Below, piece by piece: positions 36,501 through 50,931 of a DNA stretch of 64,000 nt. Origin of the DNA: Panopea generosa (taxonomy: Eukaryota > Mollusca > Bivalvia > Adapedonta > Hiatellidae); the NCBI GenBank assembly GCA_029582155.1, contig CM055900.1, positions 44,637,624-44,701,623 on the forward strand, read 5' to 3'. The position numbers and the translations under genes were made by a program. The notes below the pieces were generated by a model. It made no database searches. It was not told the origin of the DNA and was given only the letters and a program-made list of their open reading frames with translations. Numbering within the stretch: position 1 is the first letter of the stretch; every line of letters starts with the position of its first letter.

Positions 36501-37062
36501 TCTTCTTCTTCTTCTTCTACTACTACTTCTACTTCTACTACTACTTTAACTACTACATGTACTATCACTACTACTTCTACTACTACTACTGTTCCTTATA
36601 CTACTACTACTACTTCTACTACTATTACTACTTTTGTTGCTAATACTACTACTACTACTACTACTTCTACTACTACTACTACTACTATTTCTACTATAAT
36701 TACTGTTACAATTACTACTACTACTACTGCTGTTACTTCTACTACTACTACTACTACTGCTACTTCTACTGCTGCTGCTACTACTACTACTTCTACAACA
36801 ACTACTACTACTTCTACTACTTCTACTACTTCTACTACTGCCACTACTACTACTATTGCTGCTACTACTACTACTACTTCTACTACTACTACGTCTACTA
36901 CTACTGCTGCTGCTACTACTACTACTGCTGCTACTTCTACTACTACTACTACTACTGCTGCTACTACTACTACTACTTCTTCTACTTCTACTACTACTGC
37001 TGCTGCTACTACTACTACATGCTACTTCTACTATTACTACTACTATTACTACTACTTTTAAT
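35695..37062 (-). repeat. (CTA)n trinucleotide array, copy 2, inverted relative to copy 1
   Basis: Nearly 1.4 kb of CTA/CTG/CTT triplets, i.e. (TAG)n on the minus strand, with a short (TTC)n run near 36500. It starts without a gap at the right end of the BEL/Pao element. Frames read as poly-Thr or poly-Leu by composition alone. Confidence 0.97.
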
Positions 37063-37549
37063 AATAATAATAATAATCACGAGCGATTATTGAAAGATCA
37101 ATCCACTTTATGTGACCCGTTAGCGATCAGTAGTAGCAACGGGCATGAGAAAGTGTAACCGTTATGTTCAAAAAATCTGGTTATGCTTAGATTCATTTTG
37201 GGGCCAATAAAACTTGATATGCAATAAACAACCTGTCACGTCTTAAAAACGGCAATAAACGTCATTAGAAATTCCACCTGGCTCCTGTTTCACCGACATA
37301 TACTTAAATACTTAAAAACTTAAATCTACGAAACGCAGACAGGTGATCATGATTTTGACTGGCTCCAGTTTAACTGCAAATTGTTTCATTTATATCGATA
37401 ATATAATAGAAAACCAGTCAAAACTTAGTTAAGTTTTTAAGTATTCATGTAAAGCGTTCGTGAAGCAGAGGCCATGGATCAGCTGGCACTTAAATCGAGT
37501 TTTATGTTCAAGCATCGAATCAATCGTTAATATTATGAAGAAGGTTTAT
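37063..37549. other. intergenic, no gene seen
   Basis: Begins with a short (AAT)n run; otherwise unique AT-rich DNA. Confidence 0.5.
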
Positions 37550-37705
37550 TTTCATTTGGTCTACTCCCATTTTGTCTACTATTTTTAACCACCTTCATTC
37601 CCATTTGGTTTACTCCAGTTTTGACACCCATTCCCATTTGGTCTACTCCAGTTTTGACACCCATTCCCATTTGGTCTACTATTTCTAATTTTTGTCTACC
37701 ATTAC
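37550..37705 (-). repeat. ~33-bp minisatellite, left member of an inverted pair
   Basis: Three to four copies of a unit containing CCATTTGGTCTACTCCAG and TTTTGACACCCATTC. The reverse-complement motif occurs at 38808-38922. Confidence 0.85.
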
Positions 37706-38118
37706 TAAGATTGATTATCTTTAGCAATAAATGTATGAAATTATAACATTTTTTATTTTCATAATTATTTTCTTGTTTTAGAAAATGGTATTGCCAGCAT
37801 AGATGCATATTTTATTTTGCTTTTTAATCATAAAAAAGAGATGTTTTATATATTTTCCTATGTTAACAATTTTGACTATTGAAATATTATATAATGTAAT
37901 ATAAATATATTTTTAATTAAAAAAAAAGTTTTAATAACTATTTCGATGTTCTATATTACCTGCTAATTGGTGAAAATCTTTCATGAAAACAATGATTTGT
38001 TTCACCTCTTTATGTAATGTTTTAAGTTAAATATCGTCTTCAACACCATAATTATGATGATTGTGTGAAGTCATTTGTTAGACAGTTACATGTATACATG
38101 TATATAAGATGTTTATAT

Positions 38119-38375
38119 GTCACAAAATGAAACATGTAATAAGATAAGCAATTTATCCATTAAGTACATGTTAATAAAAGCATGTAATGAAATTAGCAAT
38201 TTATCCATTAAGTACATGTTTATAAAACATGTATTAGATGAAGCAATTTCTCTTTTTACTACATGTTATAACGGGTGGGAAAATGTCCGGGTGGGAATAT
38301 GTCCGTTTACCATAATTTTATGTCACCAAATGTAACATTTAATAAAATGAGCAACTTATCTATTCAGTATAAAAT
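38119..38375 (+). repeat. short tandem repeat of ~52 bp
   Basis: Three to four diverged copies with AGCAATTTATCCATTAAGTA followed by CATGTT and AATAAAA-type sequence (near 38148, 38200, a decayed one near 38250 and another near 38350). Confidence 0.75.
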
Positions 38376-38429
38376 AATAATGGTTCTATGATTTTATGTT
38401 ATACGATGCATAAAAGTTTTACTTAATGT

Positions 38430-38665
38430 AAAAAATAAATGCTCCTTTGTTTTCAAATGTCGTCTACTAACAAATTAGACAAAGAGTAGACAAAATGGGA
38501 TTAACAAAAAATAAAAGAATTAATTATAAAATACGTTTTCTTCTTTAATTTAAAAAAATCCTCGAACAAAGCAAAAATATAGGTGAAAAAATTGTGGCCA
38601 AAGTAGATATAATGCTCCATTGTTTTCAAATGTCGTCTACTAATAAAGTCGACAAAATTAGATTC
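38430..38665 (+). repeat. two direct copies of a ~45-bp block
   Basis: AATGCTCCTTTGTTTTCAAA followed by TGTCGTCTACTAACAAA at ~38438, and a close copy at ~38610. Both include GTCTAC-type sequence related to the flanking minisatellite pair. Confidence 0.75.
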
Positions 38666-38807
38666 ACACCTTTAAGGTGTTGACATTAGTGATATATATA
38701 TTTTTGTGTAACAAGTTCTATTATTGTAATAATTTTAGAAAAATCACATAAAATAAAACAAAACAATTCAGTTAACAAATAAGTATTTTACATATATAAA
38801 AAAGAGA

Positions 38808-38922
38808 GTAGACGAAATGTGAATGGGTGTCAAAATAGGAGTAGACGAAATGGGAATGAATGTCATAATCATAGACGAAATGGGAGTAGACCAAATAGGA
38901 GTAGAACAAATGGAAAGTTACC
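38808..38922 (+). repeat. ~33-bp minisatellite, right member of an inverted pair
   Basis: GGAGTAGACGAAATGGGAAT and GTGTCAAAATAGGAGTAGAC are the reverse complement of the 37550-37705 unit. About three copies. Confidence 0.85.
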
Positions 38923-39186
38923 AAGAATACATAACTATCTCCAAGTGTCATTATCTGAAACTATGTCGATCTATTTCAGAAAATATTTGCATAAAACAAA
39001 TTAGGTCACGCTAGTATTGAAAACAAAGATAAAACGTCCTTTTTTATTTATATCAGAGGACTTATTTTGACCAAACGAAAAACCCGCGTAAATATAATTG
39101 GATATGTCTTTATTATGTGTATCTGCATCTTAATAATTTTCTCATTGTCAGTGATTTCCTTTACACTGATTTTCACCAAGGAACTA

Positions 39187-39258
39187 TAGTGGAGTGGATC
39201 AGTGGTCCAGTCCTTGGACTACGAACCCAGTGTTCGCAGGTTCGACCCACCACTCCTC
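39187..39258 (+). repeat. tRNA-like SINE head or tRNA pseudogene
   Basis: A-box-like TGGATCAGTGGTCC and a perfect B-box-like GGTTCGACCC, with a seven-base outer pairing of GGAGTGG and CCACTCC. The T stem does not pair well and the anticodon loop lacks the conserved U33, so a functional tRNA is unlikely. The A/B-box layout resembles the minus-strand copy at 434-497. Confidence 0.55.
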
Positions 39259-40879
39259 CAACTAAATATACTTTTACACAAATCGAAGTCCCATGTATTG
39301 ACCCTGAAATTTAGTCTATCACTATCTTTTATTTAAGAAACGATCAGTAAAAATTAGAAATGAAATTGATAATAAGTAAAATAGAAACTAATACTAAGAC
39401 AAAGTATCAATTTAAATGACAAACCAGAGATACATTAACAATAAATTAACTGGATAATGGTTACCAACATGATACAAACAATTATTCAAAGTAGATTTAA
39501 AATAAAAAAACGGTTAAAAAAATTACAGTAATTAGCAGAATATACCTTAAGCCATTACTGTATAAACTACAGGACAAGCAGTGACTAACTTGTATTAATC
39601 CCCCCACACCCACATTCAATCCACACGGTAATGTGTGCAATATGTAAAATAGCATTCATCACTCCAGGGTTTATGACAGGATGTATGCAACATTACATCA
39701 TAATTATCATCACACGTCCTCTAATTATTGATTAGTTATTTAAGGAGTCAATGACGGCGGTTTTATAATAACAGTATACATTAATTTTAACGGCCTGCAT
39801 ACCGATAAATTTTAATGTCTTTTATGCATTATGTAGATACATGTATATGTTAAAAACGGTTAAATGAACATATTTTTCAACAAATTAATATTCACTAGAT
39901 ACGAGAATACAAAAATTCAAAAGTTTATGAAGAGTTTTGTTATAAACAAAAACTTTTACGATATTGTACGATTGTTGACAAATTTATTTTATTATTGGGA
40001 TTTAACATCTGTTTTAACATATTTAAAGTAAATATGGCATATTCAGCTTTACTGGTGTAAGAAGACATCATAATTAATCCGAGTAGAACTACAATCATTC
40101 CATAAGTATATCTATTGAATGTATTTGAGCTTTCAGATTCTATTGATAAAGAAATAAAGCAATACTCTATCAGTGTTCTATCATTTGTTTTATTTTTCAT
40201 ATATTCCCTATTCATTAATATTCATCTATTTCTTTATATAGTTATAATTTACTTTCGCTGATTACACTTAAGTTGCCATTTCATTAAAAATAAAAAAATG
40301 TATACATTTTCGCTGAAATTAATAAACAAGTTCTATTTACTGGTTTATCTATTTTAAATTTCATAAAGAAAAACAAGAAAGCGAAACAAAATACCGGAAA
40401 CTGTCGACGTATTACGAAAGTGTCGTCGAGTATCGCTCGTTATATTCCAGACATTTCCGATAACGATTACCTGTAGCAGACGAAATATAGATTTTTAAGC
40501 AGACGATCCGCGCAAAGAGTTAAGGGTATTCATTTTGCTATCATAGCTTATCGATGGTTTCCGTATACATCTCTGTCTATCTCGTCTTTTATAAGTTTAT
40601 TCTGTTCAATCACGCGTAAAATGCCCAGAAGAAATTTGACTTTAAGGAAGATAGATACATATATACTATTAGTCTTGGTACATGTAGTAGAAGCATAGAC
40701 ATAAACAGAGATACGTGTGACTGCAAGTGCTATTTTAAATTTCGAATCTCACATTTGGCGTTTTTCAAATATTAGAAACAACTCTTCCTGGACCAATAAA
40801 CATAATTTTGTGGTATCATTTTACTATTTTAGGAGTAAAATTTTCTCATTTTAGTCCATTTCTGAAGTAAAGAATAGTA
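39259..40879. other. intergenic, no gene seen
   Basis: AT-rich. The minus frame 39940-40215 (91 codons) has no recognisable domain. Nothing else is supportable. Confidence 0.5.
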
Positions 40880-41330
<451 letters not shown>

Positions 41331-41469
41331 GTTAACCGTCTTCGTTGTGGCTCTGAGATATGACTTCGAGAAACGGCTCATTGTATAACATAGTCCTGAT
41401 AGTGTGCCACTTCACTCAGTATTGACGGGCAAATGACAATGCACGGTAATTATGTATATAAATCGTCAG

Positions 41470-41962
41470 GGAAACTGTGACCGTACTAAAATTACACAAT
41501 TAAGCACAAACTACATGAGAACCACCCGTTTGATACCTTAATTGCACACGAAAAGATTTAACTGCATGATAAGCACGTGTATGGTACCATAATTACACAA
41601 GACAAGCACAAACTTCATGATATGCACAAGACTGATACCTAAATTACACAATTAAGGTACGAACAACATGAGAACCATAAGATTAGTACCTACATTACAA
41701 AAGACATACGATACATGCATGATAAGCACTTGTTTGGTACTTAAATTACACAAGACAAACACTAACTGCAGGATAACCACACGTTTGATGCCTAATATAC
41801 GACAAACAGGCACTAACGTCATGAGAACCACACGTTTGGTACCTAAATTATACAAGACAAATGTTACCTGCATGATAAGCACATTACACGTGTTTGGTAC
41901 TTAAATTACGCAAGGCAAACACCTGCTGAATGACAAGCACAAGTTTCGTACCTTTTGTCATT
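41470..41962 (+). repeat. ~51-bp tandem repeat
   Basis: About nine diverged units with AAATTACACAAGACAAACAC, then CATGATAAGCAC or CATGAGAACCAC, then GTTTGGTACC. The two middle variants tend to alternate, hinting at a ~102-bp pair. Confidence 0.85.
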
Positions 41963-44510
41963 CGATAAACAGCACTCTTACTCGACTATAGATTTTTCTT
42001 ACTGGGCACTAGATTTTCTATTCTATATATAATCAACATCCTTACACAACATTCAAATTCCTTATTTGACACTTTATTTTCATACGCGACAATAGATTTT
42101 CTCAATCAATACACAACATCTTTATTCCACTATAGCTTTTTCATACCGGGTACTAGATTTTCTAATCGATATATACTAAATAACCTTACACGACATTCAA
42201 TTTCCTTATTTGACACTTTATTTTCATACGCAACACTAGATATTTCACTCAATACACAACATCCTTACTTGACTATAAATTTTTCTTACTGGGCACTAGA
42301 TTTTCTAATCTATATACACTCAACATCCTTACAAAACATTCAAATTTCTTATTTAACACAATATTTTTATAGGCGACACTAGATTTCCTCACTCATTACA
42401 CAACATCCTTACATGACTATAGATTTTTCTTACTTGGCACTAGATTTTTTAATCTATATACACTCAACATCCTTACTAAACATTCAAATTCTTTATTTGA
42501 CACTATATTTTCATATGCGGCACTAGATTTTATCACTTGATACACATCAATCTTACTCGACTATAGATTTTTCTTACTGGGCACAAGAATTTTTAATCTA
42601 TATATACTCAATAACCTTACACATCATTCAATTACTTTATTTGACACTATATTTTCATACAGAACACTAGATTTTCTCACTTGATACACAACATCCTTAC
42701 TCGACTATATATTTTTCTTACTGAGCACTCGAATTTCTAATCTATATGTACCCATATTCCTTACACGACATTCAAATTCCTTATTTGACACTTTATTTTT
42801 TCATATGCAACACTAAATTTTCTCACTGGATACACAACATCCTTACTCGACTATAGATTTTTCTTACTAAGAAGTAGATGTTCTAATCTATATATACTCA
42901 ACATCCTTACACAACATTAAAATTCATTATTGGAAATTTATTTTTATATGCCACACTTGATTTTCTCACTTGATACACAACAACCTTTCTTGACTAAAGA
43001 TTTTCTTACTAGGCACTAGTATTTTTTTAATATATATATATATACTCAACATCCTTTCACAGCAGTTAAATGTCTTATTTGACACTATATTTTCATACAC
43101 GACACTAGATTTTCTCACTTGAAACATCCTTACTCGACTATATATTTTTCTTACTGAGCACTAGATTTTCTATTTTATATATACTCAACATCTTTAAACA
43201 ACATTCAAATTCCTTATTTGATACTATATTTTCATATGCAACACTAGATTTTCTAACTTGATACACAACATCCTTACTCGGCTATAGATTTTTCTTACAG
43301 GACACTAGATTTTTTTCTTATCTATATATACTCAATAACCTTACACGACATTAAATTTCCTTATTTGGCACTATGTTTTCATATATGACACTAGATTTTC
43401 TCACATGATACATATCATTCTTACTTGGCTATACATTTGTCTAACTGGGCACTAGATTTTCTATTCAATATAAGCGATAACCTTACAAGACATTCAATTT
43501 CTTATTTGACACTATATTTTCATATGCGACACTAAATTTTTTCACTTGATACACAACACCCTTACTTGACTATTGATTTTTCTTACTGGGCACTAGAATT
43601 TCTAATCTTACTGTACTCAACATCCTCACATGACATTCAAATTCCTTATTTGACACTATTTGTTTCATTGGCAACACTAAATTTTCTCACTCAATACATA
43701 TCCTTACACGACTTTCTATTTCCTTAATTGACACTATATTTTCATATGTGACACTAGATTTTCTCACTCGATACACAACATCCTTACTCGGCGACTATAA
43801 TTTTTTCTTACTTGACAATCTATATATATAAATATTATATATATATAATCAACATCCTTACACAACATTCAAATTTCTTATTTGACTCTATATTTTCATA
43901 CGCAACAATACATTTTCTCACTCGATATACTACTCCCTTACTTGACTATAGATTTTTCTTATTGGGCACTAGATTTTCTAATCTATATTTACTCAACATT
44001 CTTACATGACATTCAAATTTCTTATTTGACACTATATTTTCATACATGACACTACATTTTCTCACTTGATACACAACGCCCTTACTTAGAAACTATAGAT
44101 TTTTTATTTACTGGGCACTAGAATTTCTAATCTATATGTACTCAACATTCAAATTCCATATTTGACACTATATTTTCATACGCGATACTCGATTTTCTCA
44201 CTCAATACTCAACATTCTTACACGACTTTCTATCTCCTTATTTGACACTATATTTTCATATGCGACACTAGATTTGCTCACTCGATACACAACATCCTTA
44301 CTCGACTATAGATTTTTCTTACTGGGCACCAGATTTTCTATTTTATATATTCTCAACATCCTTACACAACATTCAATTTCCTTGTTTGACACTATATTTT
44401 CATATGCGACACTATATTTTCTCACTCGATACACAACATCTTTACTCAACAATAGAGTTTTCTTACTGGGCTCTAGATTTACTAATCTATATAAACCAAA
44501 TATTTAAGTC
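41963..44510 (+). repeat. ~145-bp tandem array
   Basis: About 17 units. Each runs CGACTATAGATTTTTCTTAC, TGGGCACTAGATTTTCTAAT, CTATATATACTCAACATCC, TTACACAACATTCAAATTCC, TTATTTGACACTATATTTTC, ATACGCGACACTAGATTTTC, then TCACTCGATACACAACATCC. GACACTAGATTTTC echoes GGGCACTAGATTTTC, so the unit itself looks like an old internal duplication. Confidence 0.93.
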
Positions 44511-45556
44511 GACATGTGGTTTTCTTGCACCACACTTAATTTCAATACTTAAAATTAAAATAAAGTTGTGAATTTCTGAATAGTGGGCCCACCATCAATA
44601 TATGCAAATATGACGTCACACCTTGAAGGTGTCAAATTAAACATAAATTACTCATCAAAAGCACTCGTAAATTCCTTCAGCATGTTAACCTTTATTTTAA
44701 AAGTGTTTTAAATATCCCCATTCTTCATTCTTTATAGAAAAATAATATAATTATTAAAAACAAGGATTTGAATGTTAACGACTAGTTTTTTCGAAAGCCA
44801 GGTAAACTATTATGTAACAAATGCCTGGATTAAATCTGTTATATTTCTCTCAAAACATAATGAGAAATATATCTTTATATGTTTATTGTTGAATGATAAA
44901 TTAAACTTGCATTTATTAAAGTCATACAATAGAATAAGATAATTAACATTATTTATTTAGGGTCCAGATATTCTGAACGGTACACACGTAGAAACAATGG
45001 CGGCGAAATGTTGATTTTCGGAAATGGATACATTTTGGAGGAACATTTATCAATTTAAGCTTATCAAGATATACATTGCTCGGAAAGGAGTAAATTTTGG
45101 ATGCTTTCTTTTCTTATAAAACTTATATCGGTAACTTTAACAACACGACCGATTGAACATATGTATTATATCAAATTAGTTTTGTCAGGTTTTCTTGTGT
45201 CTTTCTTGAGTATCTTTCGAGAATTAAGGTTTCAAAAAAAAAAAAGCATTGAGGATAATTCCGCACATTTTGTCAATATTGATCGATTTTGAATGTGATT
45301 TTAAACATTTTATTGGACGAATATTTCTTCTAACCTTTACTAATTTAAAGTTTAGGTATTATGACACAAATCATTTAAATATCAATACATAACTTAAAGT
45401 AACACTAGAAAAATAAGCAGTATAATACACCCATAAAGCGTATGAATCTAACGTGACACCGGCACTTTCCTATTAAAAAACACCGATATGAAGCTAGCCC
45501 CAATTAATTTCACATAGACCGTTATATAAGCACTATAGACTATCACACTCACAGTT
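44511..45556. other. intergenic, no gene seen
   Basis: AT-rich, with an A9+ run near 45235. ATGGCGGCGAAATG near 44998 looks like a start context but the frame closes after five codons. Confidence 0.5.
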
Positions 45557-45665
45557 GTAATCCACAATTCATATTCAATTCAAGCAGAACACAAAAAAAG
45601 TTATATACATAATCCAGAATTCATAATCAATTCAAGCAGAACACAAAACAAGTTAAATACATTGA
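45557..45665 (+). repeat. two direct copies of a ~53-bp block
   Basis: ATTCAATTCAAGCAGAACAC, followed by AAAAAAAGTTATATACAT, occurs at ~45572 and ~45626. Confidence 0.85.
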
Positions 45666-45984
45666 CATTAACTGCTTCCAATTTCACAATTTTGCTCAAA
45701 GCCAAAGTAGGTGTCCCTATTTCACATACAGGGGTCAAATCAGCCAAATTATGCAATATTCTTACCGTCTAAGAAATAGTCCAATATGTGTGTTATAGCT
45801 ACCAGTCCACTTAATTTTGCACCATTCTCTGGGAAAATATATTCTCTTCACAAGTTCACATTGTAATAGTACCTGTGAAGTGCATTTTCACACTCACACC
45901 ATCTTGAACGACCACTGTCAATTTTCTATGGAACTACTTTCGGGTACTACCATTTTGACCACCTGGTTCCTGGTCTAAGTCCAT

Positions 45985-46135
45985 ATCAATTGGAACCGTC
46001 CAATTGGAAAACATCGGTTCCAGTTGGCCGATTTTAAAAATATATTTCCGATTCCAATTAGGCAATTACAAGTTGGAAATTAGAAATTCCAATTGAAAAT
46101 TTAACTTTCCAGCTTGGACGAAACGACTTTCCGGT
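45985..46135. repeat. second cluster of CCAATTGGA-type palindromes
   Basis: Copies and half-sites: TCAATTGGAACC, GTCCAATTGGAAAA, TTCCAGTTGGCC, GATTCCAATTAGGCAATT, AATTCCAATTGAAAATT and TTCCAGCTTGGA. It resembles 29165-29385 and, like it, lies a few hundred bases upstream of a simple-repeat array. Confidence 0.75.
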
Positions 46136-46325
46136 GGGAAAGCATGCATTGTTAGTGTCTTTAGATTATAATTGTGACAAAAATCGTCAATTTATAATGC
46201 TTTTGATTACCTTTTTGTGATTGCACTGTCGTACTGCGATACTTTGTCAATAAAAATAACGAAAAATAAAAAAAAAGTTTTGGAAAAAATAGTATCCAGA
46301 AGTTCACTGTTTTTTGTGTCTATAT

Positions 46326-46927
<602 letters not shown>

Positions 46928-47229
46928 GTTGCACAAGTTGGATGAATACTGTCCGCAAGAAATAATTGTGTACATTTTAGTGACATCAATATATCACTGA
47001 CAGTATTTGGTTTTCATGGCATCGCGTAGATAAAATGACCGCTAATATAACTAATATATAAGCTTAGTTTAATATTGACATTTCAGGTAGTTTATTTATC
47101 TAAGAAAACTAACAGAAAACTGTATGCACCTATATGTGATAGATACTGATTGAAATATAATATTTAAATATCTATCTGTTATATATCCTAAAAAATAGTG
47201 ACTGCAAACTTAAGACTATTTACTAAAGC
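46928..47229. other. spacer, no gene seen
   Basis: AT-rich unique DNA between the tetranucleotide repeat and minisatellite array 2. Confidence 0.5.
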
Positions 47230-50200
47230 TTAACCTTATTACCAAATGTATTTACATAACCTGGGTATGTACTAACTAAAATGGTATATACATATTCGGA
47301 ACGTAACCCGGATATGTACTAACTACAAATGGTATTTACATTATCATGACATACATGTAAACTGGATATGTACAACCTAAAAATGGTATTTACAAGTTCG
47401 GGACATAACCTGGATATGTACTAACTACAAATGGTATATACATATTTGGGACATTATCTGGATATGTACTAACTACAAATGGTATATACATATTGGGGAC
47501 TTAACCTGGATATGTACAAACTAAAAATGGTATTTACATATTGGGGACTTAACCTGGATATGTACAAACTAAAAAGGGTATTTACATATTCGGGACGTAA
47601 CCTGGATATGTACTAACTACAAATGGTATATACATATTCGGGACGTAACCTGGATATGTACAAACTAAAAATGGTATTTTCATATTCGGGAAGTAACCTG
47701 GATATGTACAAACTAAAATGGTATGTAAATATTCGTGACATATATGTAACCTGGGTATGTACTAACTAAAAATGGTATTTATATATTCGGGACATAACCT
47801 TGATATATACTAACTAAAAATGGTATTTACATATTCGGGACGTAACCTGGATATGTACTAACTAAAATGGTATGTAAATATTCGTGACATATATGAAACC
47901 TGGATATGTACTAGCTAAAAATGGTATTTACATATTCGGGACATTACCTTGATATGTACAAACTAAAAATGGTATTTACAAGTTCGGGACATAACCTGGA
48001 TATGTACTAACTACAAATGGTATATACATATTCGGGACGTAACCTGGATATGTACAAACTAAAAATGGTATTTACATATTTGGGACGTAACCTTGATATG
48101 TACAAACTAAAATGGTATCTACATATTCGGGACATAACCTGGATATGTACAAACTTAAAATGGTATGTACATATTCGGGACGTAACCTGGATATGTACTA
48201 ACTAAAAATGGTATTTACATATTCGGGACCTGGATATGTACTAACTACAAATGGTATATACATGTTCGGGACATAACCTGGATATATACAAACGAAAAAT
48301 GGTATTTACATATTCGGGACGTAACCTGGATATGTACAAACTAAAAATGGTATTTTACATATTCAGGACGTAACGTGGATATGTACTAACTACAAATGGT
48401 ATATACATGTTCGGGACATAACCTGGATATATACAAACGAAAAATGGTATTTACATATTCGGGACGTAACCTGGATATGTACAAACTACAAATGGTATTT
48501 ACATATTCGTGACATATATGTAACCTTGATATGTACTAACTAAAAATGGTATTTACATATTCGGGACATAAACTGGATATGTACTAACTACAAATGGCAT
48601 AAACATTTTCGGGACATATATAACCTGGATATGAACAAACTAAAAATGGTATTTACATATTCGGGACGTAACCTGGATATGTACTTACTACAAATGGTAA
48701 TTACATATTCGTGACATATATGTAACCTGGATATGAACAAACTATAAATGGTATTTACATATTCGGGACGTAACCTGGATATGTACTAATAAAAATGGTA
48801 TGTACATATTCGGGACGTAACCTGGATATGTACTAACTAAAAATGGTATGTACAAATTCGTGAAATAACCCGGATATGTACTAACTATAAGTGGTATTTA
48901 CGTATTCGGGATATGACCTGGATATATACTAAGTAAAAATGGTATTAACATATTCGGGACGTAACCTGGATATGTACTAACTAAAATGGTATGTACATAT
49001 TCGTGACATAACCCGGATATGTACTAACCAAAAATGGTATATACATATTCGTGACATAAGTGTAATCTGGGTATGTACTAACTACAAATGATATATATAT
49101 ATATATTCGCGACATAACCTAGGTGTTTACTAACTACAAATGGTATTTACATATTCGCAACATAATCTGGGTATGTCCTCACTGCAAATGTAATATACAT
49201 ATTCGCGACTTACCTTGGTTTGTACTAAGTACAAATAGCATTTACGTATTCGTGACATAGCCTGGATGTGTACTAAGTACAAATGGTATATACATATTCG
49301 CGACCTAATCACGGTATGTACTAGCTACAAATTGTATTTACATATTCCTGACATATATGTAACCTGTACATGTACTTACTACAAATGGAATATATATATT
49401 GATATATTAGCGACTTAACCTGGATATTTACTAACTAAAATTGGTATATATATATATTCGCGAAATAACCTGGATATGTACTAACCATACATGGTATATA
49501 CATATTCGTGACATAAATGTAATCTCGGTATGTACTAACTACAAACGGTATATATATATTCGCGACATAACTTATGTGTGTACTAAATACAAATGGTATT
49601 TACATCTTCGCAACATAATCTGGGTATGTACTCACTACAATGGTATATACATATTAACGACATAACCTGGGTGTGTACTAAGAACAAATGGTAATTACGT
49701 ATTAGTGACATTACCTTGAAATGTACTAACTGTAATTGGTTTATATATTTATTCGCGACATAACCTTGGTATGTACTAAGTACAAATGGTTTATACATAT
49801 TTGCGACATAACCTAGATATGTACTAACTTCAAATGGTATTGAAATATTCGCAACATAACCTGGGTATGTACTACAAACAAATGGTATATAAATATTCGC
49901 GACATAACCTGGGCATATTTTAAGTACAAATGTAATTTACATATTCATGACATAACCTGAATATGTACTTACTACAAATGGTATATAAACATTCGCGACA
50001 TAACCTGGGTATATTTTAAATACAAATGGTATCTACATATTCATGACATAACCTGGATATGTACTTACTACAAATGGTATTGAAATATTCGCAACATAAC
50101 CTGGGTATGTACTACAAACAAATGGTATATAAATATTTGCGACATAACCTGGGCATATTTTAAGTACAAATGTAATTTACATATTCGTGACATAACCTGA

Positions 50201-50432
50201 ATATGTACTTACTATAAATGGTATGTAAATATTAGTGACATATATGTAATCTGGATATGTACTAACTACAAATGGCGTTTACATATTCGTGACATATATG
50301 TAACCTTGATATGTACTTACTACAAATGGTATATATATATTCGTGACATATATGTAACCTGGATATGTACTAACTACAAATGGTATATTTATATTCGTGA
50401 CATATATGTAACCTGGATATGTACTAACTAAC
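47230..50432 (-). repeat. 48-bp minisatellite, array 2, inverted relative to array 1
   Basis: About 66 copies. The plus-strand unit contains ACCTGGATATGTACTAACTA and AATGGTATTTACATATTCGG, the reverse complement of the array 1 unit with a handful of consensus differences. Units from 47.25 to ~49.0 kb are a homogenised TTCGGGACGTAACC subtype with AAAAATGG. Units from ~49.05 kb on carry CGCGACATAACC and ACTACAAATGG, matching array 1 much better. Some units have the same ~8-bp ATATATGT insertion seen in array 1. Confidence 0.95.
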
Positions 50433-50462
50433 TATATATATATATATATATACATATATATA
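50433..50462. repeat. (TA)n microsatellite capping array 2
   Basis: TA dinucleotides following the last 48-bp unit. Confidence 0.95.
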
Positions 50463-50931
50463 TTTACAAAGATCTTATATGATTCTTTTAACTATTTTTG
50501 CTTTCATTAAATACTGAAACTAAACATAGAATAACTATTTACATCTACAAATTTACTTTTGTAGAGACGAATTTTAAGATTGGCTTTTTTATGTATTATG
50601 AAGGTTTCACATTGAATGATATTTGATAATTCCAATGTTAAATGTTCAATACCAAATGTTAATAGCAGCCTTATCAGAAAATTAAATAAAAAATCAAGAA
50701 TATTGTTTTTGATTTTCAATGTTATTTTATTGCGTTTTTTTTTTTCTTTAAATCTAATTATTTAAGAGAGAAAAAACAACAACACTCAAAACTTTGATTT
50801 GATACCTCCAAAATTGAAACTAACAGTATATAGAACCATATGGTAAGATCCAATGTTATACATTATCAAATAATATATTAAAAATATATTATTTGTAGAA
50901 AAAAATCTTTTACTTATGGAAATAATATACA
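50463..50931. other. AT-rich spacer, no gene seen
   Basis: Short featureless frames only. Confidence 0.5.

Noticed and set aside
35674-36549. 291-codon Thr/Leu-rich frame on plus and poly-Val frame on minus
   Set aside because: Products of the (CTA)n array in different phases; no protein-like sequence.
39187-39258. Functional tRNA gene
   Set aside because: Good A and B boxes and an outer stem, but a poor T stem and no U33 in the anticodon loop; better read as a SINE head or pseudogene.
44990-45050. Possible gene start with ATGGCGGCGAAATG
   Set aside because: The frame ends after five codons and no downstream exon is recognisable.
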